NCBI GenBank assembly: GCA_965242915.1
Contig: CBDETN010000023.1
Location: 1 to 64,000 of the forward strand
Direction of reading: 5' to 3'
Length of the DNA stretch: 64,000 nucleotides
Source: CAJXII01 sp965242915
GTDB taxonomy: Bacteria > Campylobacterota > Campylobacteria > Campylobacterales > Arcobacteraceae
Shown here: one piece after another, positions 1 through 6,889 of the stretch
How positions within the stretch are numbered: the stretch's first letter is position 1
How the letters are laid out: each line of letters begins with the position of its first letter
The notes under the pieces: generated by a model
The model's input: only the letters and a program-made list of their open reading frames with translations
What the model was told of the DNA's origin: nothing
Database searches by the model: none
Made by a program: the position numbers and the translations under genes

Positions 1-155
1 CTCAAAGTAGAAATATTGGATTAATTGACATTGGATACTATGAAAGTGAACAGCACTTTAGCCCTTTAGTTATGGGACTTGTTGAAAAATATTTGCTAAA
101 AAATGAAATAAAAGCTATAATAACTGCTTCACAAAATCCATTTGATTATAAATAG
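1..155 (+). CDS. Nif3-like dinuclear metal-centre protein, C-terminal end (partial)
   Basis: The window opens inside this gene; 50 residues and a TAG stop at 153-155 are visible. The fragment reads GLIDIGYYESEQHFSPLV and then NPFDYK at the end. The D-x-G-x-Y-x-x-E pattern is typical of the C-terminal part of the Nif3/YbgI family, proteins of unclear function that bind two metal ions. The next gene starts 23 bases later and is flgZ-like. A Nif3 gene just before flgZ is what I recall in Helicobacter and Campylobacter, which supports the call. The start and most of the protein lie outside the window. Confidence 0.7.
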   Translation, partial: QSRNIGLIDIGYYESEQHFSPLVMGLVEKYLLKNEIKAIITASQNPFDYK

Positions 156-178
156 ATTAAGATAAAAAGGAAAAAGAA

Positions 179-892
179 TTGAATAAAGATTTAGAACAAC
201 TTGTACAACTGTCAAAATATGATGTAGCTATTACAGAATTTGAGCCAAAAATTGCTGATGAAAATGCGAAGTTAGAAGTATTTTTAAAAACTGCAGATAC
301 ATTAAATTCACAAATAGAAAATTTATATAAAGTTATTGATGATAATAAAAATAAAAGAATTAAAAATGATATTCATTTAAAAGAATTAGCTGGTAAACTT
401 GCAGAGATCTTAGAAAAAGGTAAAGTTGTAAAAACTGAGAGAGAAGTAAAAGCACTTCAACTTGAAGAAGAGATCGCTAAAGAGCAGGTTAATTTCGCAA
501 ATGATGAAATTGTAAGACTTGACGATTTAACAGTTGCAAAAGAAGAAGAACTAAAAGAATTAAAAGAAAAATTAGTTGAAGAGGAAGAATCAGTAAAAGA
601 GATTCAAGAAAGTGTTGGAAAAATTATTGAAGAGCTAGAAGATGCTAGAGCAGATGTTTCTAAGCATAGAACTCAATTATTTGAAAAAGTTGATAAAAAG
701 GTTTTAACATTTTATGAGAAAATTAGAAGATGGGCTAAAGAAACAGCAGTAGTAGCTGTTAAAAATCAAGCTTGTTATGGTTGTCATATGAAAATAACAG
801 ATAGACTTTATTATGAATTTATCACTTCTGATGATATTAAAACTTGTCCGCACTGTGGAAGAATTATCTACAAAGAAGAAAATCAAGAATAG
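179..892 (+). CDS. flgZ: Zinc-ribbon coiled-coil protein, FlgZ (HP0958) family
   Basis: The protein has 237 residues. About residues 1-170 form a long charged coiled coil, followed by a C4 zinc ribbon with C199, C202, C223 and C226 (CYGC and CPHC). This architecture and length match FlgZ/HP0958 of Helicobacter, which is known to stabilise sigma-54 (RpoN) and to bind flagellin mRNA; that role here is inferred. The start is TTG at 179, after an AAGG ribosome site at 167-170. The flanking nif3-like and waaA genes match the Helicobacter order. The last codons lie inside the left arm of a 140-bp palindromic element. A generic CT398-like zinc-ribbon protein is the broader alternative name. Confidence 0.78.
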   Translation: MNKDLEQLVQLSKYDVAITEFEPKIADENAKLEVFLKTADTLNSQIENLYKVIDDNKNKRIKNDIHLKELAGKLAEILEKGKVVKTEREVKALQLEEEIAKEQVNFANDEIVRLDDLTVAKEEELKELKEKLVEEEESVKEIQESVGKIIEELEDARADVSKHRTQLFEKVDKKVLTFYEKIRRWAKETAVVAVKNQACYGCHMKITDRLYYEFITSDDIKTCPHCGRIIYKEENQE

Positions 893-1020
893 AAAAGTCC
901 TTTTTGCTACTCTCTGCGTTGAAGTAATATTTTTATTCAGTCACATACTTTAGTATGCTCTTTCATAAAAATATCACTTCGCCTTGACACTAACAAAAAT
1001 GCCAATTTCTATTCTTGATT
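881..1020. repeat. 140-bp palindromic (MITE-like) element
   Basis: The termini at 881-895 and 1006-1020 are perfect 15-base inverted copies of each other. Inside, 925-940 region and 965-980 pair as a GAAGT..TTTTTAT arm with one mismatch, and CATACTTTAGTATG forms the apex. The whole sequence can fold into one long imperfect hairpin. It covers the last codons and stop of flgZ and reaches to just before the waaA ribosome site. It could be a mobile-element derivative (MITE), a REP-like element, or an unusually long transcript terminator. I saw no second copy in this window. Confidence 0.7.
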
Positions 1021-1032
1021 TTGGAGAGTAAA

Positions 1033-2187
1033 ATGTTTAAATATATTTATTATCTACTAGCTTTAATCTTATATATCTTAGCTCTTCCTTATTTACTAAT
1101 AAAATCTCGTAATAAAAAATATAAAGATGCAATTCCCGCAAAGTTTTTCTTAAAAAATAATCCAAAATTTAAAGAAGATGGTATTTGGTTTCATGCGTGT
1201 TCCATGGGGGAGACCAGTGCTTTAAAACCAATTTTTGATAAGTTGTGCTTAAATGATATTAATTTATCAGTTATTACAAATACTGGATTTGAGCAGGGTT
1301 TGAAAATGGGGGTAAATGTAAGATATTTGCCTTTTGAGATTTTTTTGCCATTTTGGATAACTTCTCAAAAAGTTTTATTAGTTATGGAAGCTGAGCTTTG
1401 GTATATGTTATTTCAAGTTGCATCAAGGAAAGGTGCTAAAACTATTTTAATAAATGCTAGAATAAATGATAAATCCTATAAGACTTATAAAAAGTATAGA
1501 TTCTTTTATAAACAACTTTTTAAATATGTAGATAAAATTTTTGCACAAAATCAACTGGATAAAGAAAGATTACTTGAATTAGGTGCAAAAGATATTGAAG
1601 TAATAGGTAATATTAAATTAGCAACTTTACCAAAAGTAACCAACAAATTAGAAAAACCTGATGGGATTTTAATCACAGCAGGAAGTACACATGTTACTGA
1701 AGAAGCATTAATCTTAGATGCTTGGGATAAAAGTCAAGGTAAATTAGTAATAGTGCCAAGACATCCTGAAAGATTTAATGAGGTTTATTCTTTGATTCAA
1801 ACAAAGTTTCAAAACAGTGCCATAACTTTTCATAGATATTTGCTGCAAAATGATTTCGCAAGTGATGTTGTTTTAGTAGATGTTATGGGTGAACTGAATA
1901 ATATTTATGCAATTAGTGATGTGGTTATTTTAGGTGGTGGATTTATTGATACGGCTGGCGGACATAATCCAATTGAACCTGCATTTTTTGGATGTAAGTT
2001 AATAAGCGGTAAAACTATTTTTAATCAAAAATCACTTTTTGAGTGTGTGAATGATTATAATTTAGTTGATAATGACAAATTAGGTACAATGATGAATAAC
2101 ATAGAAAATCTAAAGAAAACAAGTTTAGGACAAGTTGGAGATATTAATCCAATTATAAAAGAGATAGAAGACATTAAAGGAAATTAA
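1033..2187 (+). CDS. waaA: 3-deoxy-D-manno-octulosonic acid (Kdo) transferase
   Basis: WaaA adds Kdo from CMP-Kdo to lipid A precursor on the inner leaflet of the inner membrane. The 384-residue protein has an N-terminal hydrophobic anchor (about residues 5-22, YIYYLLALILYILALPYLL) and then WFHACSMGE, which holds the catalytic glutamate of the family. A C-terminal GT-B nucleotide-sugar site follows (GGGFIDTAGGHNPIEPA). I chose ATG 1033, because GGAG at 1022-1025 precedes it; an in-frame TTG at 1015 lies inside the palindrome arm and lacks a ribosome site. The next gene begins two bases after the stop, so the two are probably cotranscribed. Confidence 0.92.
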   Translation: MFKYIYYLLALILYILALPYLLIKSRNKKYKDAIPAKFFLKNNPKFKEDGIWFHACSMGETSALKPIFDKLCLNDINLSVITNTGFEQGLKMGVNVRYLPFEIFLPFWITSQKVLLVMEAELWYMLFQVASRKGAKTILINARINDKSYKTYKKYRFFYKQLFKYVDKIFAQNQLDKERLLELGAKDIEVIGNIKLATLPKVTNKLEKPDGILITAGSTHVTEEALILDAWDKSQGKLVIVPRHPERFNEVYSLIQTKFQNSAITFHRYLLQNDFASDVVLVDVMGELNNIYAISDVVILGGGFIDTAGGHNPIEPAFFGCKLISGKTIFNQKSLFECVNDYNLVDNDKLGTMMNNIENLKKTSLGQVGDINPIIKEIEDIKGN

Positions 2188-2188
2188 A

Positions 2189-2929
2189 ATGGCAGAAAAA
2201 GCATATAAATTATTGGCACAACAAGAATATATATCAAATAAAAAAGCAAAAGAGTTAATTGATAAAGGTGTCGTAACTGTAAACGGTCAAAAGCTTGTAG
2301 TTGCAAGGGGCTTGATGAAAGAATCAACTGTATTTAAAATAAAAGAGATAGAGTCAGCAAAGATTATATTTCAAGATGATGATATTTTAGTGGTTGATAA
2401 ACCGGCATTTTTAAATGCTTATGAAGTAGCTGATTATTTTCCTCATTGTATTTTATTAAACAGACTTGACAAAGAGACAAGCGGTGTGATGATGTTTGCT
2501 AAAAATGAAGAATTTAGAAAAAAAGCTATAAAAGAATTTGCTCAAAATAGAGTTTATAAAGAGTATGTTGCAATTGTAGATGGTAAATTTATAGAGGAAC
2601 TTGAAATCAATCAACCAATTCTAACTATAAAGGGTAGAACTGCACGAAGCAGAATAGATAGTGAAAAGGGAAAACCTGCTAAAACAACTATTTATCCATA
2701 TCAGGTTGAGGGTAATAAAAGTAAAGTAAAAATTGTAATTGAAAATGGAAGAACTCATCAAATTAGAGTACATTGTCAGTTTGCCGGGTATCCTATAATT
2801 GGAGATATGCAATACGGTAAACCTGTAAGCCAAGTAAGCAGAATGATGTTACATTCTAAAGTTACCAGAATTTTTCATTATGAGTTTCAAGCTAAAGAGC
2901 CTAGAGAATTTTATTATTTTGGTTTCTAA
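2189..2929 (+). CDS. RluA-family RNA pseudouridine synthase
   Basis: The protein converts a specific uridine, probably in 23S rRNA, to pseudouridine. Its 246 residues contain an N-terminal S4-type RNA-binding segment (about 10-60, SNKKAKELIDKGVVTVNGQ) and the RluA catalytic motif LLNRLDKETSGVM, whose aspartate is the nucleophile. The C-terminal signature RTHQIRVH is present. It follows waaA by one base, as in Helicobacter and Campylobacter. Which RluA/RluC/RluD specificity applies cannot be told from sequence alone. The stop codon overlaps the first copy of a 17-base direct repeat. Confidence 0.88.
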   Translation: MAEKAYKLLAQQEYISNKKAKELIDKGVVTVNGQKLVVARGLMKESTVFKIKEIESAKIIFQDDDILVVDKPAFLNAYEVADYFPHCILLNRLDKETSGVMMFAKNEEFRKKAIKEFAQNRVYKEYVAIVDGKFIEELEINQPILTIKGRTARSRIDSEKGKPAKTTIYPYQVEGNKSKVKIVIENGRTHQIRVHCQFAGYPIIGDMQYGKPVSQVSRMMLHSKVTRIFHYEFQAKEPREFYYFGF

Positions 2930-2943
2930 ACTTAAATAAATAT
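2927..2943 (+). repeat. 17-bp direct repeat, left copy
   Basis: TAAACTTAAATAAATAT begins with the stop codon of the RluA-type gene. An identical copy lies at 4183-4199, downstream of the ATPase gene. The pair brackets the only gene that interrupts the otherwise recognisable rluA-ffh order, which suggests an insertion boundary or a target duplication. Confidence 0.55.
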
Positions 2944-3030
2944 CTAGTTTATACTAAAAGCAATACTTTTTAATATTGTTTTTAATAATTACAAGTTACA
3001 ATACTATTATAAAATATAGGAGAGTAAAAT

Positions 3031-4134
3031 ATGAATAATCCATTTATATATGAAGGATTTGCTACAGGGGAATTATTTTGTGGTAGAAAAGATGACTTAA
3101 ATTATTTAAAAGAATTAGTTTCATATTCCAATAATTTAGTACTTTTTTCTAAAAGACGGATGGGAAAATCATCTTTATTGCAAGAGTTGATACAAAATCA
3201 ATTAGATGATAGTTTTATCTGTATTTATATAGATTTATTTGAAATATCTTCAAAAATAGATTTTCTTAGACTTACAGCAAAACAAACAGCAAATGCTTTA
3301 CCTTTTACGATAAATTCAGGTATATCAGAACTTGTAAAAATATTTAAAAATATATCTTTTAGTATAGATATAAATAATGATGACGGCTCTTTATCTTTTA
3401 ATCCAAAAATTATTACAAGTGAATTTGATGAAGCTATTGATGATTATTTTATATCATTAAATAAATATATCGAAAATTCAAATAAAAAAGCTATAGTGAT
3501 ATTTGATGAGTTTCAGCAAATCACAAATATAAAAGATAAGAAAATAGATGCGATTATAAGAAAACATATTCAATCACATAAAAATATCTCATATATTTTT
3601 AGTGGTTCTAAAAAGCATCTTTTGACAGGGCTTTTTTCAAATATAAATGCACCACTTTATCAAATGGCAACTTTCAAAGAATTAACTCCAATAGATGAAA
3701 GTGACTTTTTTGAATTTGCAAATAAAAAATTAAAATATAGTATTTCACAAGAAGTATTTTCTTATATTTATCAAACATGTAATTGCGAATCTAAACTTAT
3801 TCAAGAAGTTTTATTTCATATTTATAAAGAAAATATTAAAAACTTAACAATTAATGATATTGAAAAAATAGTAAATGAGATAATAGATGAAAAAGCATCA
3901 TCATTTAGACTTATCTTTGATATGCTGTCAAATTCTAAAAAAACAGCTTTAAAGATTTTATCACAAACAAAAAATATATATTCTAAAAAAATATTAGAAA
4001 AGTATGATATAACAAAACCTACACTTCAAAGTGCACTTAACAAACTAAACCAAGAAGAAAACTTAATAGAACAAAAAGCAAAAGAATATATATTTGATAA
4101 TAGATTATTTGAATTGTGGTGTAAAAGATTATAA
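3031..4134 (+). CDS. P-loop ATPase of the archaeal-ATPase/STAND-like type
   Basis: The 367-residue protein begins NNPFIYEGFATGELFCGRKDDL, the usual opening of prokaryotic ATPases that carry an archaeal-ATPase-like domain. A Walker A is seen in SKRRMGKSSLLQEL (about 41-54), Walker B in KAIVIFDEFQQI, and a sensor-like SGSKKHLL follows. The C-terminal part (about 285-367) looks like a winged helix (SKKILEKYDITKPTLQSALNKL). Cellular role is unknown; relatives are often in accessory or defence settings. The gene has its own ribosome site (GGAGAG) and is isolated, flanked by a 17-base direct repeat, so it is probably an acquired single gene. Confidence 0.7.
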   Translation: MNNPFIYEGFATGELFCGRKDDLNYLKELVSYSNNLVLFSKRRMGKSSLLQELIQNQLDDSFICIYIDLFEISSKIDFLRLTAKQTANALPFTINSGISELVKIFKNISFSIDINNDDGSLSFNPKIITSEFDEAIDDYFISLNKYIENSNKKAIVIFDEFQQITNIKDKKIDAIIRKHIQSHKNISYIFSGSKKHLLTGLFSNINAPLYQMATFKELTPIDESDFFEFANKKLKYSISQEVFSYIYQTCNCESKLIQEVLFHIYKENIKNLTINDIEKIVNEIIDEKASSFRLIFDMLSNSKKTALKILSQTKNIYSKKILEKYDITKPTLQSALNKLNQEENLIEQKAKEYIFDNRLFELWCKRL

Positions 4135-4182
4135 TTATTGTAATTTACAAACATTAACCATAATTGTTACTTCAATGAGTTT

Positions 4183-4199
4183 TAAACTTAAATAAATAT
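4183..4199 (+). repeat. 17-bp direct repeat, right copy
   Basis: This is identical to 2927-2943 and lies 48 bases after the ATPase stop codon. Together the two copies delimit a 1.25-kb segment with one gene. Confidence 0.55.
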
Positions 4200-4216
4200 T
4201 AATTTTAACAAATTAA

Positions 4217-4254
4217 AAAGCCTAAAATCCTTTAAAATAGGGATTTTAGGCTTT
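4217..4254 (+). terminator. Hairpin terminator after the ATPase gene
   Basis: A perfect 14-bp stem (4217-4230 with 4241-4254, AAAGCCTAAAATCC and its complement) encloses a 10-base loop. The tract after it, CTTTCTTGG, is only moderately T-rich, so termination in the rightward direction is likely but not strong. On the other strand the stem is followed by TTAATTTGTT, so it may also work leftward. Confidence 0.7.
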
Positions 4255-4320
4255 CTTGGTTAAGTTATAATAAAGCTTCATTACTCTATAATCTCAAACT
4301 TAAAAAATGGAGTGATAATT

Positions 4321-5685
4321 GTGTTTGATAGTTTAACTAGTTCTTTTAAAACTGTTGTAGGAAAAATTAGATATAAAGATGATGCTAATGCTTTAAAAAA
4401 AGCAACTACAGATTTAAAAAAATCTTTATTAAAATCTGATGTTCACCATAAAACAACAAAAGAGTTAGTAACTCAAGTTGAACTTTTAACAAAACAAGCA
4501 GGTATCGGACAAGAGTCTTTTCTAAAAGCTTTACGAGACACTTTAACAAATATTTTAACAACTACGGGAAACCAAGGTTTTGTATATAGCAATAAATCTC
4601 CATTGACTACAATCTTAATGACCGGTCTTCAAGGTAGTGGTAAAACTACAACTACAGGAAAATTGGCTAATTATTTAAAACAGAGAAATAAAAAAGTTTT
4701 AGTAGCAGCTGCGGATTTACAAAGATTGGCTGCGGTTGAACAACTTAAACAAATTACAGAACAAATTGAAGTAGATATTTATTTTGATGAATCTGAACAA
4801 AATCCTGTAAATATTGCTAAAGCAGCGCAACAAAAAGCAAAAGATGGTGCCTACGATGTATTACTTATAGATACAGCCGGTCGTCTTGCAATTGATGATG
4901 AGCTTATGGGACAACTGGAAGATGTAAAAAATATCGTTAATCCTGATGAGATTTTTTATGTAGCTGATGCTTTAACCGGTCATGATGCTACAAAAACAGC
5001 AAATACATTTAAAGATAAAATTGGAATTGATGGTGTGATTTTATCTAAATATGATGGAGATACTAAAGGCGGGGTTGCAATTTCAATTGCTCATCAAGTT
5101 GGTGTTCCACTAAGATTTATCGGTGTTGGTGAAAAGATGCCGGATCTGGAAGTATTTATTCCGGATAGAATTGTGTCAAGACTTATGGGTGCTGGAGATA
5201 TTGAGGGATTAGCAGAAAAAGCAGCAGCGGTTATAGATGAGAAAAAAGCTAAAGAAGTTACAAAAAAGATTAAAAAAGGTGAATTTAATTTTAATGACTT
5301 TTTAGAGCAATTAGAGATGATGAAAAAATTGGGTTCTATGAAATCCTTAATTTCAATGATTCCGGGTATGGGACAAATGGCCGGGCAGCTTAAAGATATG
5401 GATTTAGAAAATTCAGGTGAGATAAAAAGAATTAAAGCTTTGATTAGTTCAATGACACCAAAAGAGAAAGAAACACCAGCTTTAATTAATTTAAGTAGGA
5501 AAAAAAGACTTTCAAAAGGTGCAGGATTATCTGAAGTTCAAGTGAATAAAATTCTTAAACAATTTAAAAATGCTTCTAAGATGGCTAAAAAGTTATCCGG
5601 AAAAGGCGGCAAAGATATGCAGAAGATGATGGCACAAATGGGTGGCGGTCAACCCGGTGGGATGCCGCAAGGGATTGGTAGATAA
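4321..5685 (+). CDS. ffh: Signal recognition particle protein Ffh (SRP54)
   Basis: Ffh binds 4.5S RNA and signal sequences and delivers nascent membrane proteins to FtsY. The protein has 454 residues: a helical N domain (about 1-90), a GTPase G domain with GLQGSGKTTTTGKL, DTAGRL and a TKGGVA segment, and a methionine-rich M domain (IPGMGQMAGQLKDMD, then a Met/Gly-rich tail). I chose GTG 4321 because the family begins M-F-x-x-L and GGAG at 4309-4312 is correctly spaced; an upstream in-frame GTG at 4312 overlaps that site. It precedes rpsP, as in Campylobacter. Confidence 0.96.
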   Translation: MFDSLTSSFKTVVGKIRYKDDANALKKATTDLKKSLLKSDVHHKTTKELVTQVELLTKQAGIGQESFLKALRDTLTNILTTTGNQGFVYSNKSPLTTILMTGLQGSGKTTTTGKLANYLKQRNKKVLVAAADLQRLAAVEQLKQITEQIEVDIYFDESEQNPVNIAKAAQQKAKDGAYDVLLIDTAGRLAIDDELMGQLEDVKNIVNPDEIFYVADALTGHDATKTANTFKDKIGIDGVILSKYDGDTKGGVAISIAHQVGVPLRFIGVGEKMPDLEVFIPDRIVSRLMGAGDIEGLAEKAAAVIDEKKAKEVTKKIKKGEFNFNDFLEQLEMMKKLGSMKSLISMIPGMGQMAGQLKDMDLENSGEIKRIKALISSMTPKEKETPALINLSRKKRLSKGAGLSEVQVNKILKQFKNASKMAKKLSGKGGKDMQKMMAQMGGGQPGGMPQGIGR

Positions 5686-5709
5686 ATAAAATAGAGTGCT
5701 AAGTGTTAA

Positions 5710-5821
5710 GTGCTAAGTATTATTATATAATATTTAGCACTTAATATAAAAGTAAACCAAAGGTGACTTCTGTCACCTCACGGAGATAAATAGTTTAAAA
5801 ATTTATTTTTTAGACTATTTA
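5710..5821 (+). promoter_or_regulatory. Run of hairpins in the ffh-rpsP gap
   Basis: Three stem-loops stand in a row in the 177-base gap: 5710-5740 (13 bp with one G-U pair), 5761-5778 (AGGTGAC/GTCACCT, 4-base loop), and ATAAATAGT pairing with ACTATTTAT about 5785-5821. The first could terminate ffh transcripts. The last two lie in the rpsP leader and could act as an attenuator or an RNA-protein binding site. No known leader motif was recognised. Confidence 0.4.
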
Positions 5822-5862
5822 TTAGAAGTGGAACAAAAAAAACAAAAAAAAAGGAATTAAAC

Positions 5863-6096
5863 ATGACAGTAATTAGACTTACAAGAATGGGAAGAAACAA
5901 GAAACCATTTTACAGAATCGTTGTAACAGACAGTAGAAAAAGAAGAGATTCAGGATGGATTGAATCAATTGGTTATTATAATCCGGTATCAGACCCAAAA
6001 CAATTAAAATTTGATCAAGAAAGATTAGATTATTGGTTAAGTGTTGGTGCTAAGCCTAGTGAGCGAGTTCAGAAATTAACTGGTTTAAAAAAGTAA
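5863..6096 (+). CDS. rpsP: 30S ribosomal protein S16
   Basis: S16 is a small-subunit assembly protein. The 77-residue protein begins MTVIRLTRMGRNKKPFYRIV and has the conserved SDPKQLKFD...WLSVGAKPSERVQKL pattern; length is normal. A strong AAGGAATT ribosome site precedes ATG 5863. It heads the rpsP-KH-rimM group, where spacing is only 8 bases to the next gene. Confidence 0.97.
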   Translation: MTVIRLTRMGRNKKPFYRIVVTDSRKRRDSGWIESIGYYNPVSDPKQLKFDQERLDYWLSVGAKPSERVQKLTGLKK

Positions 6097-6104
6097 TTTA
6101 AATT

Positions 6105-6344
6105 ATGATAGTTGATTTTATCACTGAATATACTAAGCTTATCGTAAGTAATCCTGAAGATATTAGTGTAGAACTTAAGATGCTGGAGGATAACTTTGCA
6201 GAAATTACAATAAATGCAAATAATGCAGATATTGGTAAGCTGATCGGTAAAAACGGTAATATGATTAATGCTATTAAAACTATGGCAAATGGTTGTAAAG
6301 CCAAGGATGGTATCTCATACAAACTTCAAGTGCAAAGTATTTGA
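6105..6344 (+). CDS. khpA: KH-domain RNA-binding protein (KhpA/YlqC type)
   Basis: This 79-residue protein is almost only one KH domain, with the RNA-contact loop GKLIGKNGNMINAIKTM containing the G-K-N-G form of GxxG. KhpA-type proteins bind RNA globally and are commonly placed between rpsP and rimM, as here. Its stop overlaps the TTG start of rimM by four bases, which suggests translational coupling. Confidence 0.88.
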   Translation: MIVDFITEYTKLIVSNPEDISVELKMLEDNFAEITINANNADIGKLIGKNGNMINAIKTMANGCKAKDGISYKLQVQSI

Positions 6345-6877
6345 AAATACAAGATAAAGTTTATATAGCTAAACTTGGTAAAACAGTTGGCCTTCAAGGT
6401 CAGCTGAAACTTCATATTGATTCGGACTTTCCTGAACAATTCTCAAAGAATTCACAATTTGTAACGAATAAAAATGTTACATTAACAATAGAAAATTTTA
6501 ATACTAAAAATAATACTGTAAAGTTTAAAGGTATTGATACTATTGATGATGCTAAAAAACTAATAAATTCGCTAATTTTTACGACACTAGAAGATACTAA
6601 AGATAATTGTACTTTAGATGAAAACCAATACTTTTGGTTTGACTTGATTGATTGTGCTATTATTGAAAATGATGAAATTCTAGGAACAGTTGTTGATATT
6701 CATAGATATCCAACTTGTGACTATTTTGAAATTAAAACCAGTGATATTCTGGTGAAAGAAAAAGAGTTGTCAAAAACTTTTTTATTACCATATATTGAAC
6801 AATATATTATTAGTGTAAATATAGAAGATAAATCTATTTTAGTTAAATGTGCTTTTGATATTTTAGAAGCCAGTTAA
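6341..6877 (+). CDS. rimM: Ribosome maturation factor RimM
   Basis: RimM helps 16S rRNA processing and head assembly of the 30S subunit and binds S19. The 178-residue protein starts at TTG 6341, reads VYIAKLGKTVGLQGQLKLH (the family N-terminal barrel), and contains a PRC-like C-terminal segment (QYFWFDLIDCAII...LGTVVDIHRYPTCDYFEI). In most bacteria trmD and rplS follow; here the next gene is a convergent flagellar operon 12 bases away, so the usual rimM-trmD-rplS order is broken. Confidence 0.92.
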   Translation: MKIQDKVYIAKLGKTVGLQGQLKLHIDSDFPEQFSKNSQFVTNKNVTLTIENFNTKNNTVKFKGIDTIDDAKKLINSLIFTTLEDTKDNCTLDENQYFWFDLIDCAIIENDEILGTVVDIHRYPTCDYFEIKTSDILVKEKELSKTFLLPYIEQYIISVNIEDKSILVKCAFDILEAS

Positions 6878-6889
6878 TATTTTTATTAA

